From the NCBI GenBank assembly GCA_018711785.1, contig DVHW01000243.1, positions 1 to 18,218 on the forward strand: a stretch of 18,218 nt of DNA. Direction: 5' to 3'. Of the stretch, positions 1-6,751 are shown piece by piece. Position 1 is the first letter of the stretch. Each line of letters starts with the position of its first letter. The notes below the pieces were generated by a model. The model was not told where the DNA came from. It searched no databases and saw only the letters and a program-made list of their open reading frames with translations. Made by a program: the position numbers and the translations under genes. The stretch comes from Candidatus Galloscillospira excrementavium (GTDB lineage: Bacteria > Bacillota > Clostridia > Oscillospirales > Oscillospiraceae).

Positions 1-179
1 TGACAGGCCACATACTCACTGATACAGCTGTTGGTATAGCTCATCGCCGGGTTCCGGCCCGGGCGGGGCGGAAACTTCAGCATATAGCTGTGCCCCTCGT
101 AGGTGATATTAATCTTATTTCCATTGGCTCCCCCATATGCGCGGAAACGATTGACCGGGCAGCCGGTAAAATCAATCAT
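1..179 (-). CDS. HipA/CtkA-like serine/threonine kinase, N-terminal part (cut by window edge)
   Basis: Reading right to left from ATG at 179, the frame is open to the window edge and gives 59 residues beginning MIDFTGCPVNRFRAYGGANG, followed by a stretch with YMLKFPP and SYTNSCISEYVA. This opening (MIDFT, the YGGANG-like glycine loop, LKFPP and the NSCISEY segment) is what I know from CtkA-family proteins of Firmicutes. These are HipA-fold kinases named after the Helicobacter pylori cell-translocating kinase A. The kinase core and catalytic residues lie outside the window, so activity cannot be judged. The gene starts 16 bases after the stop of a HipB-like regulator, with GAGGTG upstream, so the two probably form a HipBA-type toxin-antitoxin pair under the promoter at 636-664. 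The family call rests on only 59 residues. Confidence 0.72.
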   Translation of the reverse strand, partial: MIDFTGCPVNRFRAYGGANGNKINITYEGHSYMLKFPPRPGRNPAMSYTNSCISEYVAC

Positions 180-195
180 GAGATGTTCACCTCTA

Positions 196-618
196 TCACA
201 GATATTTTTCCCTTAAATAATCCGCCTGCTCCTGTGTGATCGCATTGCTCCACTGATTTGAGTTGATGGCTCCGTATAGCTCCCCCCACAGGCAGTCCAG
301 GTACGAGACCTGTTTCTTCTCCCCCTGCAGGTACTCATCCAGCGCCTTCTGCAGGCTGGCAGGCAGCCCTTTCTCCAAGTATGAGCGGTCGCCGGGCTTG
401 CCGTCAGGCGTCTGCCGCTGTTCCACGGTCAGGGTCATCAACTGCTCCATGGGGATGTCCAGGGCAGCGGAGAGTTTGCTTAATGTTCCCCCGCTGCACC
501 GTGCCAGTCTCGTCTTGCCGGAGCAGATATCCGTTAAAGTCGACCAGGGGATGCCGCTGATTTTGGAGAGCTGGTAGCGGGACAGATTCTTTTCCCGCAG
601 GATCTGTTGAATCGTCAT
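196..618 (-). CDS. HipB-like XRE/Cro helix-turn-helix regulator (probable antitoxin)
   Basis: A 140-residue protein with an N-terminal Cro/CI-type helix-turn-helix at about residues 3-60: TIQQILREKNLSRYQLSK, then SGIPWSTLTDICSG as the recognition region, then LSKLSAALDIPMEQLM. The rest is acidic and helical with no domain I recognise. It lies directly upstream of a CtkA/HipA-like kinase, as HipB does with HipA, so it is likely the antitoxin and autorepressor. Three in-frame starts are possible: GTG 627, ATG 624 and ATG 618. I chose 618 because the consensus promoter predicts a transcript starting near 630, leaving only about 12 nt (with GGGTG) before this ATG; the other two would be almost leaderless. 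Repression through the palindrome at 640-655 is inferred from its position. Confidence 0.85.
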   Translation of the reverse strand: MTIQQILREKNLSRYQLSKISGIPWSTLTDICSGKTRLARCSGGTLSKLSAALDIPMEQLMTLTVEQRQTPDGKPGDRSYLEKGLPASLQKALDEYLQGEKKQVSYLDCLWGELYGAINSNQWSNAITQEQADYLREKYL

Positions 619-635
619 GTACATCACCCATCCTG

Positions 636-664
636 ATTATATCGGTACGCCGATACTCAGTCAA
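636..664 (-). promoter_or_regulatory. Sigma-70-type promoter of the HipB-like/kinase pair
   Basis: On the minus strand TTGACT (664-659) is followed by exactly 17 nt and then TATAAT (641-636). This is nearly perfect consensus with ideal spacing. It points at the HipB-like gene, whose first possible start is 9 nt past the -10 box. It gives the pair its own transcription, independent of the long transfer operon. Confidence 0.85.
640..655. promoter_or_regulatory. Palindromic operator candidate between -35 and -10
   Basis: TATCGG-TACG-CCGATA is a perfect 6-bp inverted repeat with a 4-nt centre, lying inside the promoter spacer and touching the -10 box. Escherichia coli HipB binds TATCC-N8-GGATA sites (established knowledge). 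This site has the same outer TATC...GATA arrangement with a shorter centre, so it is a good candidate for autoregulation by the adjacent HipB-like protein. Binding is inferred. Confidence 0.65.
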
Positions 665-693
665 GGATGCCGTGCAAAAATACCTGTCCCTTC

Positions 694-707
694 CATATGG
701 CCATATG
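694..707. repeat. 14-bp perfect palindrome CATATGGCCATATG
   Basis: A perfect 14-bp palindrome in the short gap between the stop of the 735-1283 gene and the kinase-pair promoter. It has no T-tract and is not an evident terminator. It could be a protein-binding site; no function can be assigned from sequence. Confidence 0.4.
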
Positions 708-734
708 ACCGCTCCGCTATGGGGCCGCCAGCTC

Positions 735-1283
735 CTACCGTATGTCCATGCTCTGGCCGCCGGGCGTCTGCTCCTGAGCCGGACAGGCCGGTTCGAGGGT
801 CACAATCTTTTCCAGCTCAGCGGACAGTGCCTTCTCGTTGACGTACCGCTGGGTCGCGTTTTTGTCCCGTAAAGCCGCACGATACGCATTCAGCATCTGC
901 CCCAAGGGGGCGGACAGGGTCGTAAGTCCATCGCCGCCCCAGCTGGACCAGCGGAACCGGTCCTGGTCATAGTCCAGCGCGTAATGCACACAATTTTGGT
1001 CCCGGTATTGCATCTCCTCCCATAAGAAGGCGTATTCCTCCGGCTCCAAAGGCTCAAACACAGACTCGGAATCCCAGCGGACGATGGGCGTCCTCTTTTT
1101 GGAGTACTGGACCAGCCGTCTGGCCTCGGGGGTGGAGATGGCCGGGAGCCTGTCGCGCTCCGTGCGGACCGTGTACATCCAGGCGAGCAGGTCCACCAGT
1201 GAGCCGAACTTCTCCGCAAAGTAATACCGCGTTTCCCCGCACGACGTAACTGCATAGAGGCCGTCCTTAACCCGCCGTTTCAC
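735..1283 (-). CDS. Unrecognised conjugative-element protein, 182 aa
   Basis: The protein begins MKRRVKDGLYAVTSCGETRY and contains SLVDLLAWMYTV, an acidic FEPLEPEEYAFLWEEMQYRD stretch and an aromatic HYALDYDQDRFRWSSWGG segment. There is no signal peptide, membrane segment or motif I can tie to an enzyme. It resembles small cytoplasmic proteins I associate with the end of the transfer region in clostridial conjugative elements, but I cannot name a family. The start is the GTG at 1283, because GGAGG lies 8 nt before it. The longer frame from GTG 1292 would place its start inside that ribosome site. It follows the M23 peptidase after about 200 nt on the same strand and is probably the last gene of the transfer operon. 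Confidence 0.75.
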   Translation of the reverse strand: MKRRVKDGLYAVTSCGETRYYFAEKFGSLVDLLAWMYTVRTERDRLPAISTPEARRLVQYSKKRTPIVRWDSESVFEPLEPEEYAFLWEEMQYRDQNCVHYALDYDQDRFRWSSWGGDGLTTLSAPLGQMLNAYRAALRDKNATQRYVNEKALSAELEKIVTLEPACPAQEQTPGGQSMDIR

Positions 1284-1482
1284 AGTGATCACCTCCTCCG
1301 TCTTTCTGCTTCTGCTCTGTCAGCAGGTGTATGGAAACTAATTCCGTTCCCTTTCTCTTGCTTTGGCCAGCGGCCAGCAAACACAATGCTCCGGGCCGGA
1401 CGAAAAATCCATTCACCAAACCCACCAAGGTTTGGCCCCGCCCGCTGGGCAGAAGCAACAGTGCGGCGGCAAAAGCGCACGC
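1284..1482. other. 199-nt gap with no convincing gene
   Basis: The gap lies between the M23 peptidase stop and the ribosome site of the next gene. On the minus strand an open frame of up to 63 codons (1267-1458) crosses it, but it starts without a clear ribosome site, runs into the next gene and has no recognisable motif. I see no strong hairpin with a T-tract or consensus promoter here. It may be a decayed small gene. Confidence 0.4.
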
Positions 1483-2553
1483 CTATGCCTCGGGCAGATA
1501 GTCCCGCGGGTCGGTGCGCGCTCCACGGAAGCGCACCTCGAAGTGGAGGTGGGGCCCGGTGGAGCGGCCAGTGGAGCCGGAGAGGGCGATGATGTCCCCG
1601 GCCTCCACCCGCGCTCCGGCCTGGACCAGCAGGCGAGAATTGTGGGCGTACAGGGTGGCCAGGCCGTCCCCGTGGTCGACCAGCACATAGTATCCATAGC
1701 CGCTGTCGTATCGGGACGCAGTGACGGTGCCGGACAGCGCGGCCCGGATGGGGGTGCCAAGGGGGACCGCCAGGTCCATGCCGGTGTGCCCCCTGGTCTC
1801 CCCGGTGAAGGGGTCCCTGCGGTACCCGAACTCCGAGGTGACGCGGCGCTCCCACCCCTCGCCGACGGGGGAGCAGAAGCCGTCCGCCCCGAAGAAGGGC
1901 GTCCCGGCGCCGGGAATCCAGTCCTCCGGACCGCTGGAGACACCGCAGCGGACCAGGTGATAGATGCTGTCCGCATTGGCCCTCTGCTCCTCCGGGACCG
2001 CCCCGCCGGTGAGGGCGCCCACATTGGACCACACGGTCTCCGGGTCTGAGATGGGCAGAGCCGCCGTGTAGGGCTCCTCCTGCTCCACCTCCTCTCCGTC
2101 CTCATTCACTATGATATCGGTGCGGGTGCGCTCCTCATAGGTGAGGAAACAGTCCAGAAACGCCTGGTCCGCCCGCGCCTCCGGCCCCTCCGTGCCGAAA
2201 TACAGGGCGAAAAAAACGGCCTTGACGCGTGTCGCGTCAAGGCCCTCCACGCCCTCCATTCTTTCTTCCGCCCGGGTGATCAGGCGGTCCAGCTGGGAAA
2301 AGGCGGCCTGCATCTCCCGGAGATACGCTTGGTATTCCGCCGGGGCATCTGCCGACAAGGTCCCGCCGTGGAAGCACAGCTTCACCACACTGCGGTTGTG
2401 CTCCGCTCCGCCGGAAGCCAGAGCGCACAGCAGGGCAGCGAGCAGAAGCGCCGGCGCGAGGACGGCCGCCAGCACCCAGCCCAGCTTTTTTCTGGTGTTC
2501 TCGTCCGTCAGGGCGAGAAGGGCCGCCTTGACGGCGGCAGCAGCGGCGCTCAA
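1483..2553 (-). CDS. Membrane-anchored M23 (LytM) peptidase of the transfer system
   Basis: This 356-residue protein has a short cytoplasmic N-terminus, one membrane segment at about residues 25-47 (WVLAAVLAPALLLAALLCAL), a helical acidic region to about 230, and a C-terminal M23 domain. The domain shows the zinc-site signatures: H256-x3-D260 in GHTGMDLAVPLGTPI and H335-L-H337 in GPHLHFEV, with YGYYVLVDHGDGLATLYAH between them. M23 enzymes cut peptidoglycan cross-bridges. In Gram-positive conjugation a wall hydrolase opens space for the channel, the VirB1-like role. The start is TTG 2553 behind GGAGG with a 10-nt spacer, 18 nt after the VirB4 stop. Many clostridial elements carry an NlpC/P60 domain here; only M23 is visible in this protein. 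Confidence 0.92.
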   Translation of the reverse strand: MSAAAAAVKAALLALTDENTRKKLGWVLAAVLAPALLLAALLCALASGGAEHNRSVVKLCFHGGTLSADAPAEYQAYLREMQAAFSQLDRLITRAEERMEGVEGLDATRVKAVFFALYFGTEGPEARADQAFLDCFLTYEERTRTDIIVNEDGEEVEQEEPYTAALPISDPETVWSNVGALTGGAVPEEQRANADSIYHLVRCGVSSGPEDWIPGAGTPFFGADGFCSPVGEGWERRVTSEFGYRRDPFTGETRGHTGMDLAVPLGTPIRAALSGTVTASRYDSGYGYYVLVDHGDGLATLYAHNSRLLVQAGARVEAGDIIALSGSTGRSTGPHLHFEVRFRGARTDPRDYLPEA

Positions 2554-2571
2554 CCGTGCCTCACCTCCTCT

Positions 2572-4407
2572 CTACCTCCCGCCCGCCGTCCCAAACAGCT
2601 TCTCCTTGTAGGGCGGGGCGTGGACCTCCAGCAGATACCGCTCACTGCCGCACTTGTAGAGGCACACGCCCCGCTGGGGGTAGCGGATGAGCTCAAATTC
2701 GGACGGCTCCAGCTGGAGGTTTTCCATGTAGAACTTCCGGTCCACACTGCCGGCGTGGAAGAGGAACTGGTGGGTGGGGATGGCGAAGAGGGGCCGGGTC
2801 AGCTCCCGGACGTCCGGCTGGTCAAAGTCCTCCAGATTCTGCGACGCCAGGATGAGGGCGGACTCCCGCTTGCGCACCCGCTTGAGAGAGTTGCGGATAT
2901 ACTCCACGGCGGTGGGGTTGCTCAGCCAGAGATACAGCTCGTCCAGCGCGGCCACCGTATTCCCCTCGGTGAGCAGCTTGTCGCTGAGGAAGGAGAGCAG
3001 GTTGAAGAGCATGGCGTCCTTCACGCCGCGGCTGGCCTGGAGCAGCCCCTTCACGCCGAAGACCAGGAAGCGGGAGCTGGTCACATTTGTAGGGCCGTTG
3101 AAGAACTTGCTCTCCGCGCCCCGGCACAGGGAGTGGAGGCCCAGCAGGAGCTCCCGGAGCAGCTCTCTGGGGTACAGGGGATTTTCCTCCCGGTCGTAGT
3201 GCCGGTAGGCCTCCTCAATGACCTGGTAGAAGTCGGAGAGGGTGGGGCAGTCAGCAGGCGCCAGGGCGGCGAAGTCCGTGTGGTCATTCATCCCACGGCT
3301 CCGGTACAGCCGCTCCAGCATCAGCTCGATGGCGTCGATGTGCCGGTCCGGGAAGTCCTTGTAAGTGCGGAAGAAGTCCTTCAGGAAGGAGATGTGCTGG
3401 CTGAGCCGGGTCTTCTGCCGGAAGGGGGCGGGGGCGTCCTCCTCTTCTGCTCCGTCTGTGTCCCACACTTTGGGCTCCAAGGGGTTGATGCGGTACGCGC
3501 CGCCCATCAGGTCCAGAAAGCACCCGCCCAGGTGGCTGCAGAGGTCTGTGAGCTCGTGCTCCGGGTCCAGGCAGAGGACCGACTTGCCGCTCTCCAGGAG
3601 ATTGCACAGCAGGAGCTTGAGGAGATAGCTCTTGCCCTGGCCGCTGTTGCCAAGGATGAGGGCGCTGGCGTTGGTCTTGTCCGGCCCCCTTCGGTCCAGG
3701 TCCACGATGAGGTTGGAGCCGTAGCGGTCCCGGCCGAGGTAGAAGCCCCGGGGGTCGGTCTTGCCGGAGTAGTTGAAGGGGTAGAGGTTGGCCACGGAGC
3801 TGGCAGGCAGGACGCGCTCGTACTGCGTCCCAAAGACGTTGTGCCCCACGGGGTTGGAGGCGAGGAAGCCCTCCCGCTGGCGGAGCAGGAGGCGCTCCGC
3901 GCCCAGCTTGCCCCGCACCAGCTCCGCCGTCACCTCGTCCCGGAGCCGCCGCAGGCCCTCCGGGTCCCGGGCGGACAGGTCCAGGAACACCGCGCAGTGG
4001 ACCAGGGGCTCCCGGTTCTTCCGCATGGCGGCGATGAGCTCCGCCACATCCTGTAGGTTGCCCTCGGCAGTGATGGCCTGCTTCATGCGGCTGGTGCTGG
4101 TCCGGTCCATGCGGTTTTTGTTCTCCGCGTTGTGGAGGATGCCGTTTTCCTCCGCCGCGGTCACCTGGCGGGTGTAGACGCTCAGGGCGATGCCGCTCTT
4201 TTCCCCCAGGCGGCGGAGAAGGGCCAGCTCCTCCGTGGAGGCGGGGTAGCTGCACAGGGCCAGGGTGCAGTGATACATGCTGCCGCAGAGGTAGTGGTCG
4301 GTGTTGAACTTGACGGCGGCCGGGGCGATGAGGTCCAGGAAGTCCTTGGGCCGCAGCTCCTGGAGATGGGCCGCTGCCTTGGTTTTCTTCTGTGCTCTCT
4401 TAGCCAT
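2572..4407 (-). CDS. VirB4/TraE-like conjugation ATPase
   Basis: This 611-residue AAA+ motor energises the type IV secretion channel. The Walker A motif is LILGNSGQGKSYLLK with K259; Walker B is ALDELYLWL with D489-E490; IHASQNLEDF-like residues (ILASQNLEDFDQPD) follow as the sensor region. The NPVGHNVFGTQYERVLPASS and NLYPFNYSGKTDPRGFYLGR stretches and the closing RYPQRGVCLYKCG are characteristic of VirB4 proteins of C. difficile CTn-type elements (CD1110-like). At 611 residues it is shorter than one-piece VirB4 proteins because the N-terminal part is a separate gene just upstream, overlapping by 8 nt. The start is ATG 4407, with GAGGTGGG nearby and likely translational coupling. Confidence 0.95.
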   Translation of the reverse strand: MAKRAQKKTKAAAHLQELRPKDFLDLIAPAAVKFNTDHYLCGSMYHCTLALCSYPASTEELALLRRLGEKSGIALSVYTRQVTAAEENGILHNAENKNRMDRTSTSRMKQAITAEGNLQDVAELIAAMRKNREPLVHCAVFLDLSARDPEGLRRLRDEVTAELVRGKLGAERLLLRQREGFLASNPVGHNVFGTQYERVLPASSVANLYPFNYSGKTDPRGFYLGRDRYGSNLIVDLDRRGPDKTNASALILGNSGQGKSYLLKLLLCNLLESGKSVLCLDPEHELTDLCSHLGGCFLDLMGGAYRINPLEPKVWDTDGAEEEDAPAPFRQKTRLSQHISFLKDFFRTYKDFPDRHIDAIELMLERLYRSRGMNDHTDFAALAPADCPTLSDFYQVIEEAYRHYDREENPLYPRELLRELLLGLHSLCRGAESKFFNGPTNVTSSRFLVFGVKGLLQASRGVKDAMLFNLLSFLSDKLLTEGNTVAALDELYLWLSNPTAVEYIRNSLKRVRKRESALILASQNLEDFDQPDVRELTRPLFAIPTHQFLFHAGSVDRKFYMENLQLEPSEFELIRYPQRGVCLYKCGSERYLLEVHAPPYKEKLFGTAGGR

Positions 4408-4987
4408 CCTCTGTCACCCACCTCTCGCCATCAAAGTCCTCGAACCACTCGGTGGTCACGTCCTGCTGGTAGTAGACCGCCAGGAGCCGCTTCACGTCCT
4501 GCTCCGAGGCCAGCCGCGCCCGAAAGCCCAGGTCCCCCAGGGCCTGTTCCGTCTGGCGCAGGCGGCCGGGGTCCGCCTCCGGCTCCCGGGGCCCCAGGCG
4601 GTAGACCAGGGCGAACTCCCGGGCCGAGGCAGTAGAGGCCTGGATTTCGTCCAGGTGGGCGGCGTCCCGCCGCAGCAGCTCCCGGATGGCAGGAAGCTCC
4701 TCCTGCTCCAGCCGCTGCCGGTACCAGTCCTTGTTGCGCCGGAAGGACTCCCGGGAGTCCAGGGCCAGCAGGCGCACCTCCTGGGCGGCGCACAGCAGGT
4801 CCGTCAGGCGCTTGACGCGGCCCCGAATGCCCTCCCCGGAGAGGACGGAGAGGTTATCCGGCCTGACCATGAAAAAGACCAGCTCCCCGCCGGCGGTCTT
4901 GGCGCCGTGTTCGGTGAGCTGGCGGATGCCCATGAGCTGCCGGGTGGTCTGCCGCTGCCGCAGCTCCTTCTTCTGCGCTCTGGTCAA
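4400..4987 (-). CDS. VirB4 N-terminal-part protein (separate subunit)
   Basis: A 195-residue soluble protein. It contains a GELVFFMVRPDNLSVLSGEG segment, LLALDSRESFRRNKDWY, SAREFALVYRLGP and ends near YYQQDVTTEWFEDFDGERWV. It has no Walker motifs. Its content and position match the N-terminal, non-ATPase domain of VirB4-like proteins, here an independent gene ending 8 nt inside the ATPase gene. I recall the same two-gene arrangement from related Firmicutes elements, so I read it as natural, not as a broken VirB4. The start is TTG 4987 behind a GGGGGGAG ribosome site with a short spacer. The preceding PrgI frame runs 134 nt into it. Confidence 0.8.
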   Translation of the reverse strand: MTRAQKKELRQRQTTRQLMGIRQLTEHGAKTAGGELVFFMVRPDNLSVLSGEGIRGRVKRLTDLLCAAQEVRLLALDSRESFRRNKDWYRQRLEQEELPAIRELLRRDAAHLDEIQASTASAREFALVYRLGPREPEADPGRLRQTEQALGDLGFRARLASEQDVKRLLAVYYQQDVTTEWFEDFDGERWVTEDG

Positions 4988-5246
4988 TGGTCTCCCCCCA
5001 TTCGTAATACTGCTGGTCCAGGATGAGAAAGTGTACGGCGTACCGGAGGAAGTCCAGGATGCTGGCCCCCTCCAGCCGGATGCTCAGGAAGGCATAGAGT
5101 GCGGTGGCCACCAGGGGGAACAGGGCCCCCGTCCGGGCGGCGGCCAGGACAGAGAGCAGGCACCCCACCCCGATGGCGGCCACGTCCCGCAGCTCCCACA
5201 GCCACAGCGTGGCCTTGGCCTTCAGGTCTTCCGGGTAGAGAAACAT
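4854..5246 (-). CDS. PrgI-like conjugation membrane protein with abnormal C-terminal extension
   Basis: The protein begins MFLYPEDLKAKATLWLWELR and has two hydrophobic stretches (AAIGVGCLLSVLAAA and FPLVATALYAFLSIRL), then DFLRYAVHFLILDQQYYEW. This is the PrgI family (VirB3-like position) of Gram-positive conjugation operons. The ATG at 5246 follows GGAGG by 5 nt; the longer frame to 5318 is rejected. After QQYYEW, where family members I know end, the frame continues about 47 codons with a low-complexity tail (GAAAAADHPAAHGHPPAHR, then a basic stretch), read out of frame over VirB4-N. One more G in the G-run at 4994-4999 would give TGA overlapping the TTG start as TTGA, so a 1-nt indel or sequencing error is likely. 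Confidence 0.85.
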   Translation of the reverse strand: MFLYPEDLKAKATLWLWELRDVAAIGVGCLLSVLAAARTGALFPLVATALYAFLSIRLEGASILDFLRYAVHFLILDQQYYEWGETIDQSAEEGAAAAADHPAAHGHPPAHRTRRQDRRRGAGLFHGQAG

Positions 5247-5273
5247 GGCGCCCTCCTTTCGCTTTGAAAGGGA

Positions 5274-5300
5274 CAGACCGCCGGTTCCCCCGGCGGTCTG
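5274..5300. other. 11-bp GC-rich hairpin between the RHH gene and PrgI
   Basis: CAGACCGCCGG-TTCCC-CCGGCGGTCTG is a perfect 11-bp stem with a 5-nt loop, sitting 14 nt past the RHH stop and 20-30 nt before the PrgI ribosome site. No T-tract follows on the minus strand, so a full terminator is unlikely. It may be an RNA stability or partial attenuation element. Confidence 0.6.
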
Positions 5301-5314
5301 CCTCCCGTTTATGG

Positions 5315-5653
5315 TCACTCATCCTGTCCGGCATCCTGGGTCTCGGACAGGAAGGCGTCCTCCTCGTCCGCCAGAGCGCGCTGGATGCAGGCCAGGAAGA
5401 AGTCCTTCTGCTTCAGACTGTGCCGCTGGAGATAGGCCTTGAAGTCCTCGAACAGCTTGAACGGCACCTGAAAGGCCACAGTTCTTGTCTCAGTGTTCAT
5501 CTTTTTCTGCTCCTCCTTAAATTGATAGAATGTAGTGATGAGCTCTGTCATGTACTCGCTCAGCGTCTGCCCCGACGCCTCCTGCTCCTGCCGGACTTTT
5601 GTGTGCAGGGCAGACGGGACCTGGGCGCATAGGTTTCTGGTCTCCTCCGCCAT
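5315..5653 (-). CDS. Tandem ribbon-helix-helix-like small protein
   Basis: A 112-residue protein with two similar halves. The first (about residues 4-44) is TRNLCAQVPSALHTKVRQEQ followed by GQTLSEYMTELITTFY. The second (about 57-98) is TRTVAFQVPFKLFEDFKAYL followed by KQKDFFLACIQRALA. Each looks like a ribbon-helix-helix unit: a short beta strand, then two helices. Similar proteins occur at this place in clostridial conjugative elements and are sometimes misnamed 'translation initiation factor 2'. A DNA-binding or scaffold role in the operon is inferred. I start at ATG 5653, because AGGAGG precedes it by 7 nt; the 20 codons further upstream have no such site. The tail is acidic. Confidence 0.8.
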   Translation of the reverse strand: MAEETRNLCAQVPSALHTKVRQEQEASGQTLSEYMTELITTFYQFKEEQKKMNTETRTVAFQVPFKLFEDFKAYLQRHSLKQKDFFLACIQRALADEEDAFLSETQDAGQDE

Positions 5654-5785
5654 GGCGGGACCTCCTTTCCTGATGGTAAGGCAAGTATATCCGAACACCT
5701 CCTTCAAAGCCATTCACACATCCCAACAAAAAGCATGCCGCAAAACCGGCGGAAGGAACAATAACGGTCCCGGACGGCCGACTGC

Positions 5786-6682
5786 TCATTTTGCCACCGC
5801 CTGTACGATGGTCCTGGTGGTGTTGACGGCGGCCTGGGCGGTGTAGACCGCGGAGCTGATATTGGCCCTGGTGGTGGTGTCCAGTCCGAAGGCGCCGGCG
5901 ATCCGGGGCACCTCTCCGGCCGAGAGCATGAGCCCCAGCCCCAGCAGGGCGTGGTCCCGGAAGACCATCAGCCCGGCCACCAGGATGGTGGACTGGAGAA
6001 ACGCCGTCAGGCACAGGCCGATGACCTGCTTGATCCACTGCACGAAGCCGTCCGTGTACCCCCGCGGGATGCTGAACATATACAAGCTCCCCACGGCGAT
6101 CTGGATGAGCAGGATGCCGCCCCGCTTGAGGTTGGAAAAGAACACCTTGATGACGGCATAGGCCATGAGGATGACGCAGAACAGGAGCATGACGGGATTG
6201 CCTCCGATGCCCCACTGCACCTGCCCGGACGGCTCCAGCACGCCGCCGCTCTCCAGCTCCGCCAGGATGTCGCTGCCCAGCTCCCCAATGCTCTGTCCCG
6301 AGCCGGTGAGCCCCGCCGAGAGCATCCCCTGGAGGGACACCGAGAGGGCGTACAGCCGGACGGGCACGGTGGTGAACAGGGAGACCGCCAGGAAGCCCTT
6401 GAGGACATTGAGGGCCGTCTGCTTGAGGTCCGCCCGGCCGGAGGCATACTCGATGCCGCACTCGAAGCCGCTGACCACCAGGCTCACACCGAACAGGGCC
6501 CAGGCCAGCCGGGAGAAGAAGAGCACCACGGCCTGTACCCAGGCCAGGTCAAACAGCTCCACCCCCATGCCGCCCATCTGGGTAAAGAACTCCCCCAGCA
6601 GACCTACCGTCTGGCTGTAGAACCAGTCCCGCAGCGCATTCAGCACCGGATTTGCCGCGAAGTCCCAGATAAACAAAGTCAC
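5786..6682 (-). CDS. TrbL/VirB6-like polytopic channel protein
   Basis: About 298 residues with several hydrophobic helices, for example VVLFFSRLAWALFGVSLVVS, VMLLFCVILMAYAVIKVFF, GILLIQIAVGSLYMF and QVIGLCLTAFLQSTILVAGL. The N-terminus has WDFAANPVLNALRDWF and GEFFTQMGGMGVELFDLAWV, as in the CD1112-like membrane proteins of clostridial conjugative elements, which take the VirB6/TrbL place in the inner-membrane channel. The start is either GTG 6682, only 3 nt from GGAGG, or TTG 6676, 9 nt from it. I give 6682 because deleting the HNH segment upstream would create a GTGA stop/start overlap with DUF3852. The GGAGG used today lies inside the presumed inserted segment. Confidence 0.88.
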   Translation of the reverse strand: MTLFIWDFAANPVLNALRDWFYSQTVGLLGEFFTQMGGMGVELFDLAWVQAVVLFFSRLAWALFGVSLVVSGFECGIEYASGRADLKQTALNVLKGFLAVSLFTTVPVRLYALSVSLQGMLSAGLTGSGQSIGELGSDILAELESGGVLEPSGQVQWGIGGNPVMLLFCVILMAYAVIKVFFSNLKRGGILLIQIAVGSLYMFSIPRGYTDGFVQWIKQVIGLCLTAFLQSTILVAGLMVFRDHALLGLGLMLSAGEVPRIAGAFGLDTTTRANISSAVYTAQAAVNTTRTIVQAVAK

Positions 6683-6685
6683 TCA
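6679..6685. repeat. Left copy of 7-bp direct repeat flanking the HNH segment
   Basis: TCACTCA on the plus strand (TGAGTGA on the minus strand) covers the start codon of the TrbL-like gene. The same 7-mer occurs at 7875-7881, over the stop codon of the DUF3852 gene. Extending outwards, 10 of 12 bases match (GGAGGTGAGTGA against GGAATTGAGTGA). Confidence 0.5.
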
Positions 6686-6695
6686 CCTCCATTGC

Positions 6696-6724
6696 TCGAA
6701 AAAACCAATAAAATGTAGTATAAT
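6696..6724 (+). promoter_or_regulatory. Promoter of the HNH-like gene
   Basis: A perfect -10 box TATAAT at 6719-6724 has a weak -35 box TCGAAA (6696-6701) exactly 17 nt upstream. It lies in an AT-rich patch unlike its GC-rich surroundings and 28 nt before the GTG start. The HNH-like gene therefore has its own promoter and does not depend on the operon. Confidence 0.7.
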
Positions 6725-6751
6725 AGCCCTCCAGAAAGGAGGGGTGGACTT

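Noticed and set aside
1267..1458. Minus-strand frame of 63 codons in the gap after the M23 peptidase
   Set aside because: No ribosome site, it runs into the next gene and shows no motif. It was kept only as a note on the gap.
2329..4056. Long plus-strand open frame of 575 codons opposite VirB4
   Set aside because: It lies antisense to a clear VirB4 ATPase, has a low-complexity Val/Gly/Glu/Gln-rich composition and no motif; it is a by-product of GC-rich codon use.
5517..5789. Short minus-strand frame starting with an ATGA overlap at the TrbL stop and reading a hydrophobic stretch
   Set aside because: The overlap is tempting, but there is no proper ribosome site and the frame runs out of phase through the RHH gene; its composition there is clearly non-coding.
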